The notes beneath the pieces were generated by a model. It was not told where the DNA came from. It did not search any database and saw only the letters and a list, made by a program, of their open reading frames with translations. Below, one piece after another: positions 26,111 to 39,999 of a DNA stretch of 64,000 nucleotides. Made by a program: the position numbers and the translations under genes. The DNA comes from Pelargonium x hortorum (lineage: Eukaryota; Streptophyta; Magnoliopsida; Geraniales; Geraniaceae). Within the stretch, counting starts at the first letter, position 1. Every line of letters begins with the position of its first letter. The DNA is taken from positions 45,245 through 109,244 of the forward strand of contig JAYMTJ010000025.1 in NCBI GenBank assembly GCA_036897525.1, given 5' to 3'.

Positions 26111-29100
26111 ATAAGTATAAGAAGGCGCAGATGAAATAGTGACAGCTTATAAATCTAAAAAAACTTATATTCTTTATTACTAATTACTACTCAAGGGAGT
26201 TTGTTGATCAAAGACCAAAGTATCCCTATTTCCAGAGAGATAAATCTGACAAATAAATCACTGCACTGGGGTGCTTAACCCACAACTTAATGTAATGTTA
26301 TGCTTAGTTAGATACACTAAATTGAGTTTCTTCAAAAAAAGGGGTAAATCTTTGTATTTTGTTTTTTAGGTTTGGGGTGAGACTCTTATAGATAAGATAT
26401 ATAGATAGACGGGATCTGTATTCACCTTTCATACTACAGGGAAGATAGCACCCTTTAAATAAGTACCATGAGAAGAGACTTATACTCCTATTTTAGTGAC
26501 TCTATTTTTAAGTTAAAAAAGAAAGCTCTTAACCCCGTGTTTTTTTCTTTATTAAGCTTCTCTTTTCTTTTTAATAAAGAATCTAAATCATAGGGGTCCC
26601 TTCATCACAGGGCTAAATTCTCAATCTATAGTAAGAAATATTAAAGGGGTAGGTAACATTTACCTCGTAAGTGCCTAATTAGACAACTTCACCAAGAGAA
26701 TATAAAGCAATTCTTTGATACTTAAATTTTATACGCGTAAGTTACGACCCGCCTTATACTAAGTATAGTTACTTTATAAGGCAAAAGGGCGCCTCCAGGA
26801 TATCACATACTTGCTAAGAGATTCTATTTAGCATATAAAACCTCTTCTAGGGTTATTACTACGGTACCCTTAGTCGGGGCTTTTAAAAGCATATCCGCCC
26901 AATACAAACTGGGATCAATTGAATACTAATATTCCACAGGCAAGGGTTAATACACAAATTTCTTAAAGAGGTCCACTTACGGGTACTTGGGATTTCCAAA
27001 AATAACACTATCGGTATTTTAAAAAAGGAAAACATCTTCGCTTTAGCTTTAGAAGGGCTCGGTTAGTATATTAGTATCTTCTCGAAATGGATATTATAAT
27101 AAAATTGTTAGCGCTTAACTCCCCCAGTTTCTAGAGCTTTCTTCTAAAAGGGCTTCCCTATTTTTGCTATAGAATGTTACTTTTCAAGAAATTGATGAAG
27201 GAAAGCTAGGGTATATACTCATATAATAAATAAGCCGGCCTTCAGACTTATTCCGCGGAGCCTTTAGGCCTTTTCGTAGACGTGGACTTACTAGCCCGGT
27301 CTTATTAATAGAACAGTTAGTAATACCGGACACTAAAATTCTGATCTTTATACTTATAGCTGCTTAAAAAAAGGGGTTCCTTGTCATTTAAAGGACAATT
27401 TTCTCTGCCTTTTTTGAAGGTTTGTCGGGAAAACTCAGTGCTTTTGAAATCTAAAATTTAGTAGAAATATAAATGAAGTCTCTTAGTCTCAACCTAATTT
27501 TATTTAGTAGTTTAGGAGCCATCTATTTATTGCCGGTATCCTAGTAAAGTAATTTGATTCTATACTGAATGAAATGGGATAAGCTAATTTACAATATATT
27601 AACTTCGTAGACTCTTCTTAATTTAATGTGGACAAAAGAAAAGCTTTTTTGCCGCAGTTACAAGTACTTAATCTTTTTTTCTCAGAGACTTTTGAGGAAT
27701 TGCCCGGTACTTTGAAAGTTTCAAACGAGGGTAAGCCACAGGTCTGGAACCGAGTTATGTTCAATTTGTTTGGTATAAAATCCACCCGAGAAATAAGTAC
27801 TCATATTTTCACTTTCAGCAGATCCCTTTTAGGCCAGAGAGTCTAGAACTCTACTTTAAGAATCTAAATTATCAGAGCACATGGCAGGACCTCATTACTA
27901 ATCTCCCAAAACAATTGTCTCTTCGTTCAAACTTGTACATCATAGCTTTGGTACTGCTTAAGCAACAAGCCAAATCTCGAATCGAAATGGGTCTTTTACT
28001 TACCGCATCTCTATACCTATAGAATATTTTATCCTTAACGGAACTCTAATCAGGACGTTGAGGGAGCTTCTTCTAACTTTTAGTTGTTTACTTTGTTTGG
28101 TTATTAATTAACTTTCTTGGGACTGACATTTCATTTAAAAGATCCCCAAATAGATAAAGTGCTTTGATAAAAAAAAGGGTGCCCAAAGGAAATATCGTTA
28201 AGGGTTTTCTTGGAAGTATCCCTTGTGGAATATACAAAAGAGAGGAAAAACTCGATTTTGTTTATTATGCTCTATAAAAAAAGCAGGAAAACAACAATTA
28301 AAATAAAATGCTTAGGCTGGTTGTAGATTTATGAATGAACCCTGTGCCCTCTCTTCTTTATTTCATTTCGTATACGGATACAGAATCCAGTAATTAGAAT
28401 TAGTGGAATGAAAATGATTTAGATAAGGAATTATTTCTCGTATTCTTGAAATACCCTAAATTATAGTTAAGTGAAATCTTAGTTGTTTGTCTGGACAAAC
28501 CAGTTTGCATTCGGTTGGGGTTTGAAAGAAAAGGAGTCGTCTGGTTTTGGTCTAATTATTTGTACAGAAAGGTGCTCTTTGTTCCATAGAAATTCCTTGT
28601 GCACCTAGTGGTATGTATAAGGTTGAAATTAATCCAATAGGTTCGTTCTCCCCTAACTAGGAGTTACTAGATCTTAGAATAAAAAGTCTTTATAGAAAAG
28701 AAATTCAACTTTAAATATGTAGGGGTATCCCGTTGGGAAGTAAGTTTTAAACGTAATAAATTCATGGAAAAAGTTTCTCCTTTCAAAGATACGAATTGAT
28801 TTCCTTTTATGCCTTTTTTCCCACGTCTATAATTAAGTTCCTTTAACAGCACGGAATCCCATCTTGACTAGAAATAGGAATTAAGCACTCCGAGTTCTTC
28901 TATCTTTTGCAATTCGAGTAATCTTACTTACCTTACAGATTTCAAATTAGTTATGATCTACCCTATTTGTATGTTTGTACATTAAATAAAGGGACCCTGT
29001 ATGACATTAGGTAATTCTTAATCTTAATTATCTTACTTAACCGAAGCCCTACGAGTTAAACTAAATCCTTTTAGTATACTTTAGATAAGGTTTGCTAAGG

Positions 29101-29150
29101 TATTACTTTCAGCTTTTCCAGCCCTTTAGAGGAAGCCCCCGCTTTTTTTT

Positions 29151-29188
29151 CAATGAAATGAATACGTGTGTGTGTTTTCATTTCAATG
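29151..29188. repeat. Imperfect hairpin with TG-repeat loop
   Basis: CAATGAAATGAA (29151-29162) pairs with TTCATTTCAATG (29177-29188) at 11 of 12 positions, around a 14-base loop that carries a short TG repeat. No function is apparent. Confidence 0.6.
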
Positions 29189-29904
29189 GTATGCAATCTT
29201 ACGAGCTAAACTTCAGAAGACGTTAATCCTTTATCCTGTAAAGGGGGCCGGGTAACTCGGAGTAAGAGTTAGAGAAAGACCCGTTTTTTGAACCCGATAT
29301 CCTTTCTAAAAACTTGTGTTCTTACCCAGCAGTAACCATTATAGCGTACTCTAAATTTTCATTTAATTTAGAGAAACCCTCTCTAACTATTATAACTACT
29401 CCTTTTTTTCAGGGTAGCGGTGTAAGATAAAAAGAACTTAGGATCAACCGCTTACTTAATAGAATTGATAGGGAAAACTTCCTAACTCTACAAGTTTTGG
29501 GGCTAAGCATAGGATCCCTTTGGTGTAATGCATAGATGTTTTGCTTCTTAAGAGTTTCCGGACGAGCTGTAGTTATACAAAGAAGAAATCCCAATCAAGG
29601 AAAAGAGGAACGCCAATTTACCAGAGGTCAAGCAAGATAGACTCTTGCTATACCATCACCATCTCAGCTCAACTATGCACCATCTCTAAACAGAACTCAC
29701 TAACTAGGTGCAAGGCAAGAGCTTGTCTCTTGATTAAGAGCTACCAAAATAATTACAAAATATTTAAGAATAAAAAAATAACTTAGATAAATGTCAGTCA
29801 ATTTTTGTAGCATGAAATTTGTAGAATTTCAAAGAATTAAAATGAAAACTAGTCACTTAGTTTAGAAAATTCCTACCCGTATATCAAGTATTTGGTTCGA
29901 CAAT

Positions 29905-29945
29905 TTTAGTTGAATTTACAGTCATGGGTTCGAATCCCTATATTG
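29905..29945 (+). pseudogene. tRNA-like 3' remnant
   Basis: CAGTCATGGGTTCGAATCCC shows a variable-loop-like lead and a T-arm with three GG(G)/CC(C) pairs; the outer two stem positions fail. TTTGGTTCGACAA upstream could be the relic of a D-arm, but the pieces do not fold into a tRNA. The GGGTTCGAATCC core is shared with 10034. Confidence 0.4.
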
Positions 29946-31409
29946 GTATAGAATCCCGTCTATAACTTAGTTCTGGTTGTGACAAGAATTCGAAGGTTCG
30001 GATTACTGCCCTTTCTTTAGTAGAATATTTCGAGTCATATTTCTTAGTGAGTTTAGTAGCTCTGAAGGGTCTCTTAACTTGTCTTTGGAATTGGCAAACC
30101 CTATAACGAACGAGAAAACCGCTTAAATATTAATACATGCAATTGTATTAAAATGTATCCTCAAAATGGGTATCTAAAATGGTAAGAATGTCTCACTTCG
30201 AAAGAGTCTCAAGTGGAAGTCTGCTGGTTTATAGAGTTGAAAGTCAGTTTATTAATTATTCCTAAAATATAGGAAGGGAAGGAAGTTTGTTGTTTGTATA
30301 TGCCAGGTACCCGAACTAAGGATAAAAGCTATCTGGATATAAGGCTGTATCGGGGGAAATCAAATTTCCAGCAAGCAAGGGTAGAAGCTTTTTAGTATAA
30401 AAAAATTATATATATATATATAATATCATTTTATAGAAAAAAACTTTTTTAGTAACACAACCTTTTATTTTAAGAGTATTTAAATGGTGTAGGGGTCTAG
30501 GAAATCCTTTCCTTAAGGTAAGGGGGGCAGCACCCCGTGTAAAATTCAAGGCACTCTCAGTTTAGTAGTTTGGGGAATGGTATCTCAGTTCGAGAAGATA
30601 AAATAAGCTTTGTGAAGAGTATAGTATCAAGTCTTACTGGTGTTCCTCTAGCCGGGTGTTCCAGATTGACTCATTCGAATAGTTAAAGAGAATTTTGAAC
30701 TTAAATTAAAGGACTTCTTGTACTTTGTTAAACTCTCTCTTAATAAAAGTGAAACTTGTCCGGGATTGTTATGAGTACAGTAGAGGAATTTCCTTTTAAA
30801 AGTTTGAGGAGCTGTCCTCTTCTCTTGACATTTCAATCTAGAACCTTTCTGGCTTTACCCCTGTTTCGAATATTACTTACGCTGCTAAACAAATGCTTGT
30901 AAAAACTAGATAAACTAGATTACGGTATAGTAAAACAAAAGGGGTGTAATTTCTGTATACTAGGTTATAGGGGAAAGGCCTTCTCGAAGCATGTTGAAAC
31001 TGCTACTAAAAGAACTTTAACTTAACTAATATCAGAAAATCCCATATATCCCATATAAAAGTAGAAGTCCTCTTTTCGTTATAAAATACCAAATCTATTG
31101 CAAAAATACAAAGTACCGGGCTCTGAGGTATCTTTCCAGGATTGGAAGTATTCGCTCTTTATTTCGTTTCTTTTTTGCAAAGGGATTCTCGGATAAGTGT
31201 GTAAAGTCTCATGCCAAGAGTTTCGAGAAAGTTCTAGCACACAAAAATATCTAAAGCAAAGGGTATAATTTGAACTCTCTACTAAATCTAAATAAGCATT
31301 TTCCGATTCATAAACAAGATTCGCTTAATTCCAGTTGATTACACTTCGTCAATTTCACTTTCTTTTTTCTTAAAATGGGATAGAGTTTTAAGGCTTTCAA
31401 GAGTATAAA

Positions 31410-31500
31410 CCCTAAAATCTTTGTTCACATTTCGACATAGTCAAAATCAATGAGACCTAATTTAGCTAATAAAATCGTGACTGTTTCAAAAAAAGCAGTC
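31410..31500 (+). repeat. Dispersed repeat family D, copy 1
   Basis: Aligns with 61305-61395 in the same orientation at roughly 70% identity by eye over about 90 bases. Shared blocks are CCCTAAAAT, TTTGTTC, ATTTCGAC, AGACCT, ATTTAGCTA and TCAAAAAAAG. Similarity seems to continue weakly upstream. Function unknown. Confidence 0.65.
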
Positions 31501-33059
31501 GGGCTATATAGGATATGCTAAATCAACAAAAACTGGCTTTAACTCGACTTCATACTCTCTTGTTTTCTTATGCCCCCATTTACATTTATCTCCATAACTA
31601 TCCCCTATTTCATGTATCTTATACTCTTAGGTGCTATACCACCGGGAGCCCCCTTACTTAGTCTTCAGCTTTTATAACTTAAAACTTTATCCTTAGACTT
31701 TACTGACTGGAATTCCCAAAACCGGAAACATAAGGGAAGAAGCCTCGCCCTATTTAGTACTTCTAAATTTTAGGCACGGGGTTCTTAAGCAGCCTAGTTG
31801 TCCCATGATTCGAGGGGTAGCTAATGAGACTGAAATAAGTACCCTTTTAGGATCGAGATGCTCTTTAAGTTACTGACTTCTCGTTAGTTGATACGACTGG
31901 AGAATTTCTACTTAGTTTATCAGAAAGGTTACAGCGTATAGAATAAATGTTCCCGTTGTAGAAGGCAATAGTTAGTTATGCGTATACTCTTTTAAGGCTT
32001 AAATGGGTCACCCTTAGCAAGGTATACCTGATCTGTACTAGCTTTACGAGCAAGTTAAATTAAAACCTATTATCAGAAGATATTGTATAAAAACGAAAAA
32101 GTACTTATTAACATCAGCTGCCAAGCTCTGAGAAAGGACAAGGTTTAAAATTTAAAAGAATTCCCTTTATGTTAGTAAGCCATAATTGTACTTTACTTCA
32201 TACGAGATTGGCTGGGTTGTCCTTATTCTAAAACTGTCCTAGACTATCTATAGCTTTCAGGTACTCGATTTTATTCCTTGCAAAACCTACGCAGAAAGTA
32301 TATTAACTGCCAATTTATTAGGTTTAAATTCATAAAGGGCCCCTTTTTTTTTTGTTTGAAGGAGTTCTTGTAAATAGAAAGGACCGGCTAAAAAAAGTAG
32401 AATCGCTTCGATACAAGCCTCTGAAATTTATCTATCTTGCCGAACTTTGTACGAGACCCCACAAGGTTACGTAAAGCAACTAGTAACAGGAGGTTCTCTT
32501 TGCTTTTAATTTAAGGGATTACCTTGATTCTGACTGAATATTGTACCTATAAATTAGTTTGATTTTAGAGGTACCCTCGGAAAAGAAAGTATATAACATA
32601 GGATTAGTCTTTGTTTTCAGAAATGCTTGTTATGAACTGTTCATAAATTCTTTATGGTTTTGGCTTCAAAGAGTAGCTCTAATATACTAATTTCTATTTT
32701 CTATCAAATAACCGAGCTCTTTTTCAAATTTTTTACTAAGCGAAGACTTTAATCAAAAGGGGGCTCCTGTCTTTGTAATTTACAGTCTTCATACTTATAT
32801 ATTATGCTAACCTTTACCGTCTATGAGAACTAGAGAAGAAATAAATAGCCTATGCTAAAACTTTAATATAAAAATAGAATTCTTAGGAACTCCTTGAAAA
32901 ATTGACATAGTAAGAGCCCCCTTATTTTTAGAAAGTTGGCAGAACAAAGGCTCCAATTAAAGTAAAGCATAACAGCAGGAAAATACATTCCGGATCGCTA
33001 ACAAAGCTTGTACCTCTAAGGAAAATCCTAAGGAACAAAAGAAGACCCCTTGTTTATTA

Positions 33060-33700
33060 TTCATATGTAGAACTATCTTCTTAGTACACTTCCTATTAAC
33101 ATTAACAGCTGCCAGACTCCTAGCCTATAACTGCAATTTCTATCTTGATAGATATACCTATCTTATTCAGAGCTATACTCTTAGTCTGTGTTACTCTTAG
33201 AAGCTGTACTTTTGTTTGTTGCTACGGTTCCCTCTATTCCTAGCCCTAAGATAAGAGCCTTTTGCAGCCTTGACTTATCTACGAGTTATTGGTATCTATA
33301 CTAATTTCTTAGTATTACCTAATTAGTTATAGGTTAGTATTTAATATACTAAAGGATAGTCTTATTACTTGTTAAGGTAAGGAAAATTCCTTTTGTTCCT
33401 TGTAGTTATTATATTACTTTATATAGGATAGAAACCCTATTGATAATCGGTAAGTTCTTTACCTTACTTTCGTTTTAGTTCCCTAACTAGAACCGGGATA
33501 TACAAATACAAATACAGGAATACAAGGGTTCTAATCCCAAAGTACCTTCTTAACCTTCATACTATGGGATACCTTTCTTACTGTTGATTTTAGCAGCTAA
33601 ACTCTTCTGGGCTATACCTTTCTCAGTCTGTATCTTCTTAGTCTTAGCGGTACTCATACTAATCAACAAGTTTCAATTCTAGTCAATTTAAGACTAAGAA
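33060..33700 (+). repeat. Possible inverted relative of the terminal array
   Basis: Shares texture and short blocks with the reverse complement of 61980-63170, for example CTTAACCTTC with a nearby TACC, and CTATACCT repeated at about 33600. No long exact match was found by eye, so common origin is only suggested. It also contains the 19-mer at 33521-33539. Confidence 0.25.
33521..33539 (+). repeat. 19-mer resembling a tRNA T-arm (pair with 1883)
   Basis: Plus-strand copy of TACAAGGGTTCTAATCCCA, identical over 19 bases to the minus strand at 1883-1901. Here it is preceded by a short ACAAATACA repeat. As at 1883, no other tRNA arms are visible. Confidence 0.5.
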
Positions 33701-34999
33701 ATTGAATACACTATAAAAAAAGCTCCCGTTTTTTAGCAAAAGCTTTCTTCAGGAAATAATTAGGATACCCAAGAGTGCTCAATTTGAATTCTTCCTTATA
33801 TGGGTTTAGAGTAGAGGGGTGTTGGCCTCTAATTGCAAGAATACTGGGCAAGGTAAACATACTGCTCTGACGGAAGGGCTTGCCCGCTGCTAAGGCATAG
33901 TGAGTAAAATGTTCCTCTCCTATTTTCCATACAATAAATAATTTCATCTGTTACTAATATTTCTTTAAACTTTAGGGAGTTACTTTCTTTACAAGTCGAG
34001 TTTCTGCGGGTTAGCTACTTCTCTCTAATGGAGTATTCGTGATGCTCAACTCAAGGGTTTCCCTTCTATTGGACAGATTCTGGTAGTTGGCAAAAAAAGG
34101 GAAAATTTTAGTTGGATTTTCTCGAAGCTGGACCGTGTGAATACCCTAAGTTACTCATTAAAAAGTTTCCTTATATGATGCTCTCATTTAAGATTAATTA
34201 AAAAACACAAGACTTATACTCTATTTAACATAGCAATTTCTATTAATTAATATAGAGCCATTTTTCCTTTTATGAAAGAAAAAACTTAAAACCATAGTAG
34301 TTCCGGATTCGTCCTGCTACAAGTTCTCCGTGCCCCACCTCTAAAGCTTCCCTGTTTTACTACTTTAGTCTTTGTTAAGAGATTACTTTGGCTTTCCTCG
34401 CTTTCTTTATTTAACTAGAACAAGAGAAGCTAAGAAAAGCAGCCTTTTCCAGGGTTCTTCTAGATTCCCCTAAAAATCCCATTCCTCAGGACACCTAATA
34501 TCTAACACTTTCTAGAGAAACTCCTTACTTGGATTTAGTAAAGGGCACTAGCTGGAGACTAGTCCTAGATATTTTTAGCCAAGCCGAGTAAGAGAGGGAC
34601 CACCCACCTATTTAGATTAAAGAAAACTTTTTTCCTGGTAAGAAGCTCCGATTAAAGGTTAAATATCCCTTCGTGTTATACTTTTATTCCAAATATCGTA
34701 AGGTTTTAAAAGGAAATCCTGATTCATTAAAAACTTGAGTTAGAGAAAGCTTTTATTCCAGTACTCCTGTTCCTTATTTATTACCTTCTGAAAGTAGAGA
34801 TACCTTGTTATTTAGCTTTAGCCTAGCCTTAGTCTTCGGCAGCTTTCCCGTATTTATAATTACTAACTAAGATATTAGTCCTGTACTCCTTCCTATAACC
34901 GGGCCCTTTTTGATTTTATGATAAGCCGAGCGGTTTTTTTAATAAATAGTAGCTCTAAAAACACAAGTCAAGCTCGAGATGCTCTTAAAAAAAAAAGAG

Positions 35000-37900
35000 T
35001 TTCAAAAAAATACTGAAAACTAGAAGCAATGGCACAAGGGCGCTTTTTTAGTGCTATATTAATTAGAAATTGCTTGACAGAATGGGCGGGAGGCTCCGTT
35101 TTCTCAAGGGCACGTGGAACCCCTTATAGGTATTCTTGACACTTGTTCACTAGAATTCAAATTATATGCCTACGTTAGATCTTGGATTTTAAGGGATTCT
35201 TTTCAACCACATTTTTTTTTTGGAATAAGGTAATTTATACTGTTTTACGCGAAAGTATATAGCGGCCTATCGTAGCACAATACAGGATCTCGGGTTTAGA
35301 GAGCTTTCTCGTAGATGCACTAGCACTTTATTCACTCTATGTAAAGTAATTTTACTTAAAATCCTGTTTTTTTAATCACTTTTTCGTAGCTAGACTATGC
35401 TAACCCTTTTTTTTACTTAGAATACTCTACTCAGAACCTTGAATTCATTCCAAGTAAATATCTAGCTGAATGTAGGACTTAGGAATAATCTATACCATAG
35501 AACGTGTTTACGCTTTTAGGATCCCAGAATTAAAGTCATCGGTAATTCTCCCTTCACCAATTGAACTTATGTAAACCTAATTCTAGACCTTTTCTCAAAA
35601 CCCTCTATATAAAGAAATTTTTTAGGAAAAGCCGTTTTCGGGTTCTTCTTAAAATTAAGTAAAGTTAGTGTTCAAAAAGAGAAGTCGTGCAGTTTTGCCT
35701 TAGAGAGAAGTATTTCATAACTATACCCGCTTTTATTAGGTAGTTCTAAGGTGTCGTGCTTTTAGTTTTAGCAAGTGCGCAGGATCCAAGAATCCCTTTA
35801 CTAAACGAACTTAATTGTCGGCTCTAAAGAAATTGACTTTTTTATAAATTGAAAAATAGTGGATACAGCTTTTTTTTATGTTTCCCTTCAGTGCATATAC
35901 GTCATATAAAATGAAACTTTGTAAAATAAAATTGGATATATGAGACAAAATAAAGAGTTTTCAACTGTTTAGTAAACCACCTAATTAAGGAATTTCAAAA
36001 AATGTAATGTAAAAAAAACTCTAATTAACTCGTAATAATTAATTCAGTGATAGATAAGCCTATAATGCAGTCAAACCCTCAACTAGCTTAAAAAATTTCC
36101 TCCTGATTTTTGTTATCGAGATCTAGTAGTAGGTCAAAGTCGCTTTTTATTAAATTTAAGAAGGAAAAAAATTTTTATAGTACATCGTTCTAAGAGACTC
36201 TTATAGGTCTAGCTTTGCTTCTATTACTGGAGTTATTGTGAGCAAAAGAAAATGGAACCTTATAAAAACAAGGAAAGACCCCGACATTTCTTAAAAATTT
36301 TTTTTTTTAGGTTTTGTATACTTTTTTTGACGGGGGTATAGAAAGCTCCCTAATAGGATAATATATTATCTGATTCTGATCTGAAGGCAGCTGAGCTACT
36401 TATGGGAACTCCATTAAGGGCTCTGTATAATCAAAAAAGGGATCCTATACCTCTTTAAACGAAAAGACTTACCCTATTTCCTAAGATTTCCAATCAGGCC
36501 TTTAATAAATTATAAACTGCATTAAGGCTTAGGGATTATTTAATAACAAGGATTGATTAAATTGAAATATAAGAAATCAATCCCATTCAAAAGGCTGCTT
36601 AGCTTCACTGGAAATGAAAGGAAGAATTCATAGGAAACTTTAGTACTATTTATTCTATTTCTGAAACTCTTTCTTATTAATATAATAAGGGGGGAGGTTT
36701 CAACTGGGTCTGTAGCTATAACAAATGGAAGTTCATTAGCAGAGCTCTATCTTTCGAGTGTCCGTAAGATAGCTTTATTTATTATCCGGGGATTTCCTAG
36801 GTATTCCGCTCTTGAATCAAGTTAAAGGCATTCCTATTCTATTATAAAGGGAAGCTTCTTGATGTCATGGATCCCTTTTATAAATAGATTTTTAGATTAA
36901 AGACAAGGAATTCTAAAGCTGTGTAAGGTTAGGATGTGAGCAAGAAACCTAATTTATTAGTCCCAAGTATTAATCCCAGAAAGGGTAAGAGCAAGTATGG
37001 TTTTTTTTCTTCCAGTATGAGATTTTCTAGGAGATAGTTTAGGAATCTTAGTAAGAGAACGGGGTATCGGGTTCCTAGTTCGGGCTAGAGAGGTCCTAAA
37101 CATACTCAATTCAATTAAAACCGAGAGGAGAGATAGTGGCAAGGATTTCCAATATACTCGCTTCCGCTTTCAGGGTTGTTCAACTCCTACCTTTACGCTT
37201 GTTCATATGTACAAAGGTACACTAAATCTACAAAATGTATAAAAAAACATACTACTAAGGAGCTTTGGTTTTATTAATAGGGATCCTTTCTTTAGTTTAG
37301 GAGGGAGGCTTTTGAGGAAAGGGTTTTAGTAGAAAATGTAATATTCCCGCCTTTTCTTTTGCTAGGTTAGATGTCTACTAATTCTTTCTATAGTTGTAGT
37401 AAAACCCTTGCTCTATAATCTTTACAACCTCCCCAATGATATATGGTAATTCTTCTTCCACAATAGGACTAAAATCAGTAAAGTCGTGAGGCTATGTTAA
37501 TTTTTGTTTTGTAAAGAAAAAGATAAGACTTAACTTCATTTCATTTCTTATATTATAGAGACCCCTTATATTTATATCCGTACTTTTCACAATAATTTGC
37601 ACAAGCAGACTTCGTAGGAATCCTTTTCAAAGAACATCTGAAAGGGGATATTTCAAACTGGATTGGATTTGAACCTCCGCGTCTGGGTATACTCAATTCG
37701 CGACTTAACACAGAAATTTAGAGTCTCAATTTTGAGGTAGTTGATATCTAGAATTCCTGACGGTTGTTCGGTTTCATAACTGCGCGATAGCTTCGCAAAG
37801 CTCTTCTACTAAGTGAATGTTATAAATGTCTTGTGGAATTCATTTAATGAGCGCAGGAGACTTAAGACAACAGGGGAGTTTCTATCTAAGTGATTTTAGC

Positions 37901-39999
37901 ACGAAAACTCTCCCTTTTATGTATATCTAAAACTTTTACTACGTAGACTCAAAGTTTAAATACTTTGATATTCATAATTCTACTCGAGCCCTCAAAGGAG
38001 GTACTACAACACACCCACTGTCCCTGAATTGGTAATTTACCTATTTTAGACCTGGATCTTATAAGAGCAAACAAAGCGGGTATTTTTAAGTCTTTATATC
38101 TTTATAAGAGAAACTTAGGTTATGATAAGGCTCTGTGTTATAAAACTAGGGGTCCTTTTATATAGCAATTTCGTTTACTGCACTCTGATTTCTATCTTTA
38201 TCTTAGAATTTTGTAGGGTACAAACTAATTCCTGTATGAATTGTAAATAGAAAAGTTTGTTAATTAAGAATATTTTAGGTAAAAGCGATCTTGACTTCTT
38301 CCAAAAATCCTTTGGTAAATACTCAAAAATAAGCAACATTTTTAGGATTTGCTCTTAAATTAACAGCGGAGAAAAGGGGTCCCACAAGCGTAAAAAAGCA
38401 CGAGTTTAAGCTTCTGACATTCTCGAGAGAGCGCATTAAACTACTCAAACTTATACTATAAACGTCCCTACTAACCATTATCATGTCCTAGAGCTCCCCA
38501 TAAGGGTATCCTTACATACAAATGTTCTTCTATTCCCTATAATAAGAACTTAGAAAGCCTCAAATTTAGATACAGTCTACCATAGCCCATAGGAAATTGA
38601 CAATAGATAGAGAAACAAAATCAGGACAAATCGCATATTATGCATCAACTTATTCGAAGTGAGACTTTCTTTCATTTTTGATACCAGATATAAAGAGCTA
38701 GCCAAGAGACTTTCCTGTGCAATAAAAAGGAGATTAGAAAAACTCTCTACCTTGACCCCTGCTTTACCCTCCTAAATACAACTCAAATTCCATTTGAGAG
38801 CGCCCTAAAAGAAAAGAAGCCTTTCCTATCTTAATTTTTTTTATAGTTCTATATATAATTGGAAACCTAGAAGAAACGAAGGAAGTCAAGTAGACCATTT
38901 ACTCCCAACACCTTCTCTACTATCCCTGTAAGATACTAAAATACTAAAGCAGAACCGGAAACTCCCTTTGGTAAAGCCTTTTCCTAGGAGTTATTCCTAG
39001 CTTGTACCATAGCTGCAGGAACACTCTTTGCTTAAGGAAACTCTTTTTTTTTTTACTAGCTTACAGAACGCTAAAATAAGTACCTTTTCAAATGCCCTTT
39101 ATAATATCAGTAAATATTTTCTAAATGTTATTAGATATAGTGGATATTGATTAAACAAAACAATGCCAAAGTTATTCTCTAGGATTACGCGAAACACCTG
39201 TTAGTCAGTCGTCTTTTATTTAAGTTTACCCTCTTTTGCGTTCATTTTAAGTTAAGACCATTATAGAATCCACTGCAAAAGTAAAGATTTCCTATAGCTC
39301 TAATTTCTTTCTAATTCCTAAGACTTAGACCTTATCTCCTTTTTTTTTTTCTAGAATACTCTGAGGCTTGCCCTTTCCAGATTTAAATAAAAGTGGAACT
39401 CTCCTGGCGAAAACTTTTACTAGTTATATAAATTATATTGGTGGCATAGAATCAGGAATCCCTACTAAACTAAACTACAAGAATTAGGAATTCCTAAGTT
39501 ATGAGTTATAAAACTGGAGGAGCTAACCCTTACGCACACCTCCGCCAAGGAGAAATGCTGTACTTCCAGCTTTACCTGTTACCTTCCTAAATAAACTAAC
39601 AAAGAAGACTTTGACTCTTAACCTATTGAAATCTCAAATAACTATAAGGAAACTTGTGCTTGTATCACAAAGACTCATTTTTTTTCAGAGTTTAAAGGAT
39701 CAGTAAGGACCCTTTCGCTAACCTCTATACCCCTGAATTCTGTATCTTATTCTGTAACATAGTTTCTTATGCCTACTATCTAAACTTTAAAGTAGAAGCA
39801 GAAGTTCTTCCTTCCTTCCAACCTACCATCCTATATTATAAAATATAGGCAGAACATGTAAGCAAGACCAGAACACAGAAACTCCTTATGTCTTTAACTA
39901 TTGACTTTAAAAATACAAATAGGAAGTTTCCTAAAAAAAAACTTGTCGAGGGTAAGTTTGTTTATCCTTTCTATACTAACTATACATCTCAAAATAGAT
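35000..39999. other. Gene-free stretch
   Basis: No gene is seen; the longest frame is 61 codons (36957-37142, minus) with no recognisable content. It holds one tRNA-like remnant (37655) and the usual GG..CC motifs, for example near 38150, 38377 and 39708. No longer repeat was found. Confidence 0.65.
37655..37712 (-). pseudogene. tRNA-like remnant
   Basis: On the minus strand GCGGAGGTTCAAATCC is a good T-arm core with GG/CC pairs. TTAAGTCGCGAATTGAG upstream could be a D-arm and CCAGACGCGG part of an anticodon or variable arm. The outer T-stem pairs fail and no acceptor stem is found. Identity is unclear. Confidence 0.35.

Larger units (their letters stand above)
22000..30999. other. Gene-free stretch
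   Basis: No gene is seen. The longest frames are 81 codons (29541-29786, plus) and 78 codons (25357-25593, minus, hydrophobic and cysteine-rich); neither is recognisable. The stretch holds tRNA-like remnants near 22503, 23298, 23543, 26091 and 29905, a palindrome with T8 at 23694, a 20-bp tandem duplication at 26011, an imperfect hairpin at 29151-29188, and an AT dinucleotide tract near 30407-30424. Confidence 0.65.
31000..34999. other. Gene-free stretch with repeat copies
   Basis: No gene is seen. The most protein-like frame is 78 codons at 33711-33947 (minus), of balanced amino-acid content but unrecognised. The stretch holds repeat D copy 1 (31410-31500) and the 19-mer at 33521. The 33060-33700 region shares the TAC.CTT / CTTAACCTTC / CTATACC wording of the terminal array in inverted orientation. 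Confidence 0.6.

Noticed and set aside
33711-33947. 78-codon minus-strand frame with balanced, protein-like composition
   Set aside because: No family recognised; it stands alone and its length is within chance. Worth one database search but not supportable as a gene.
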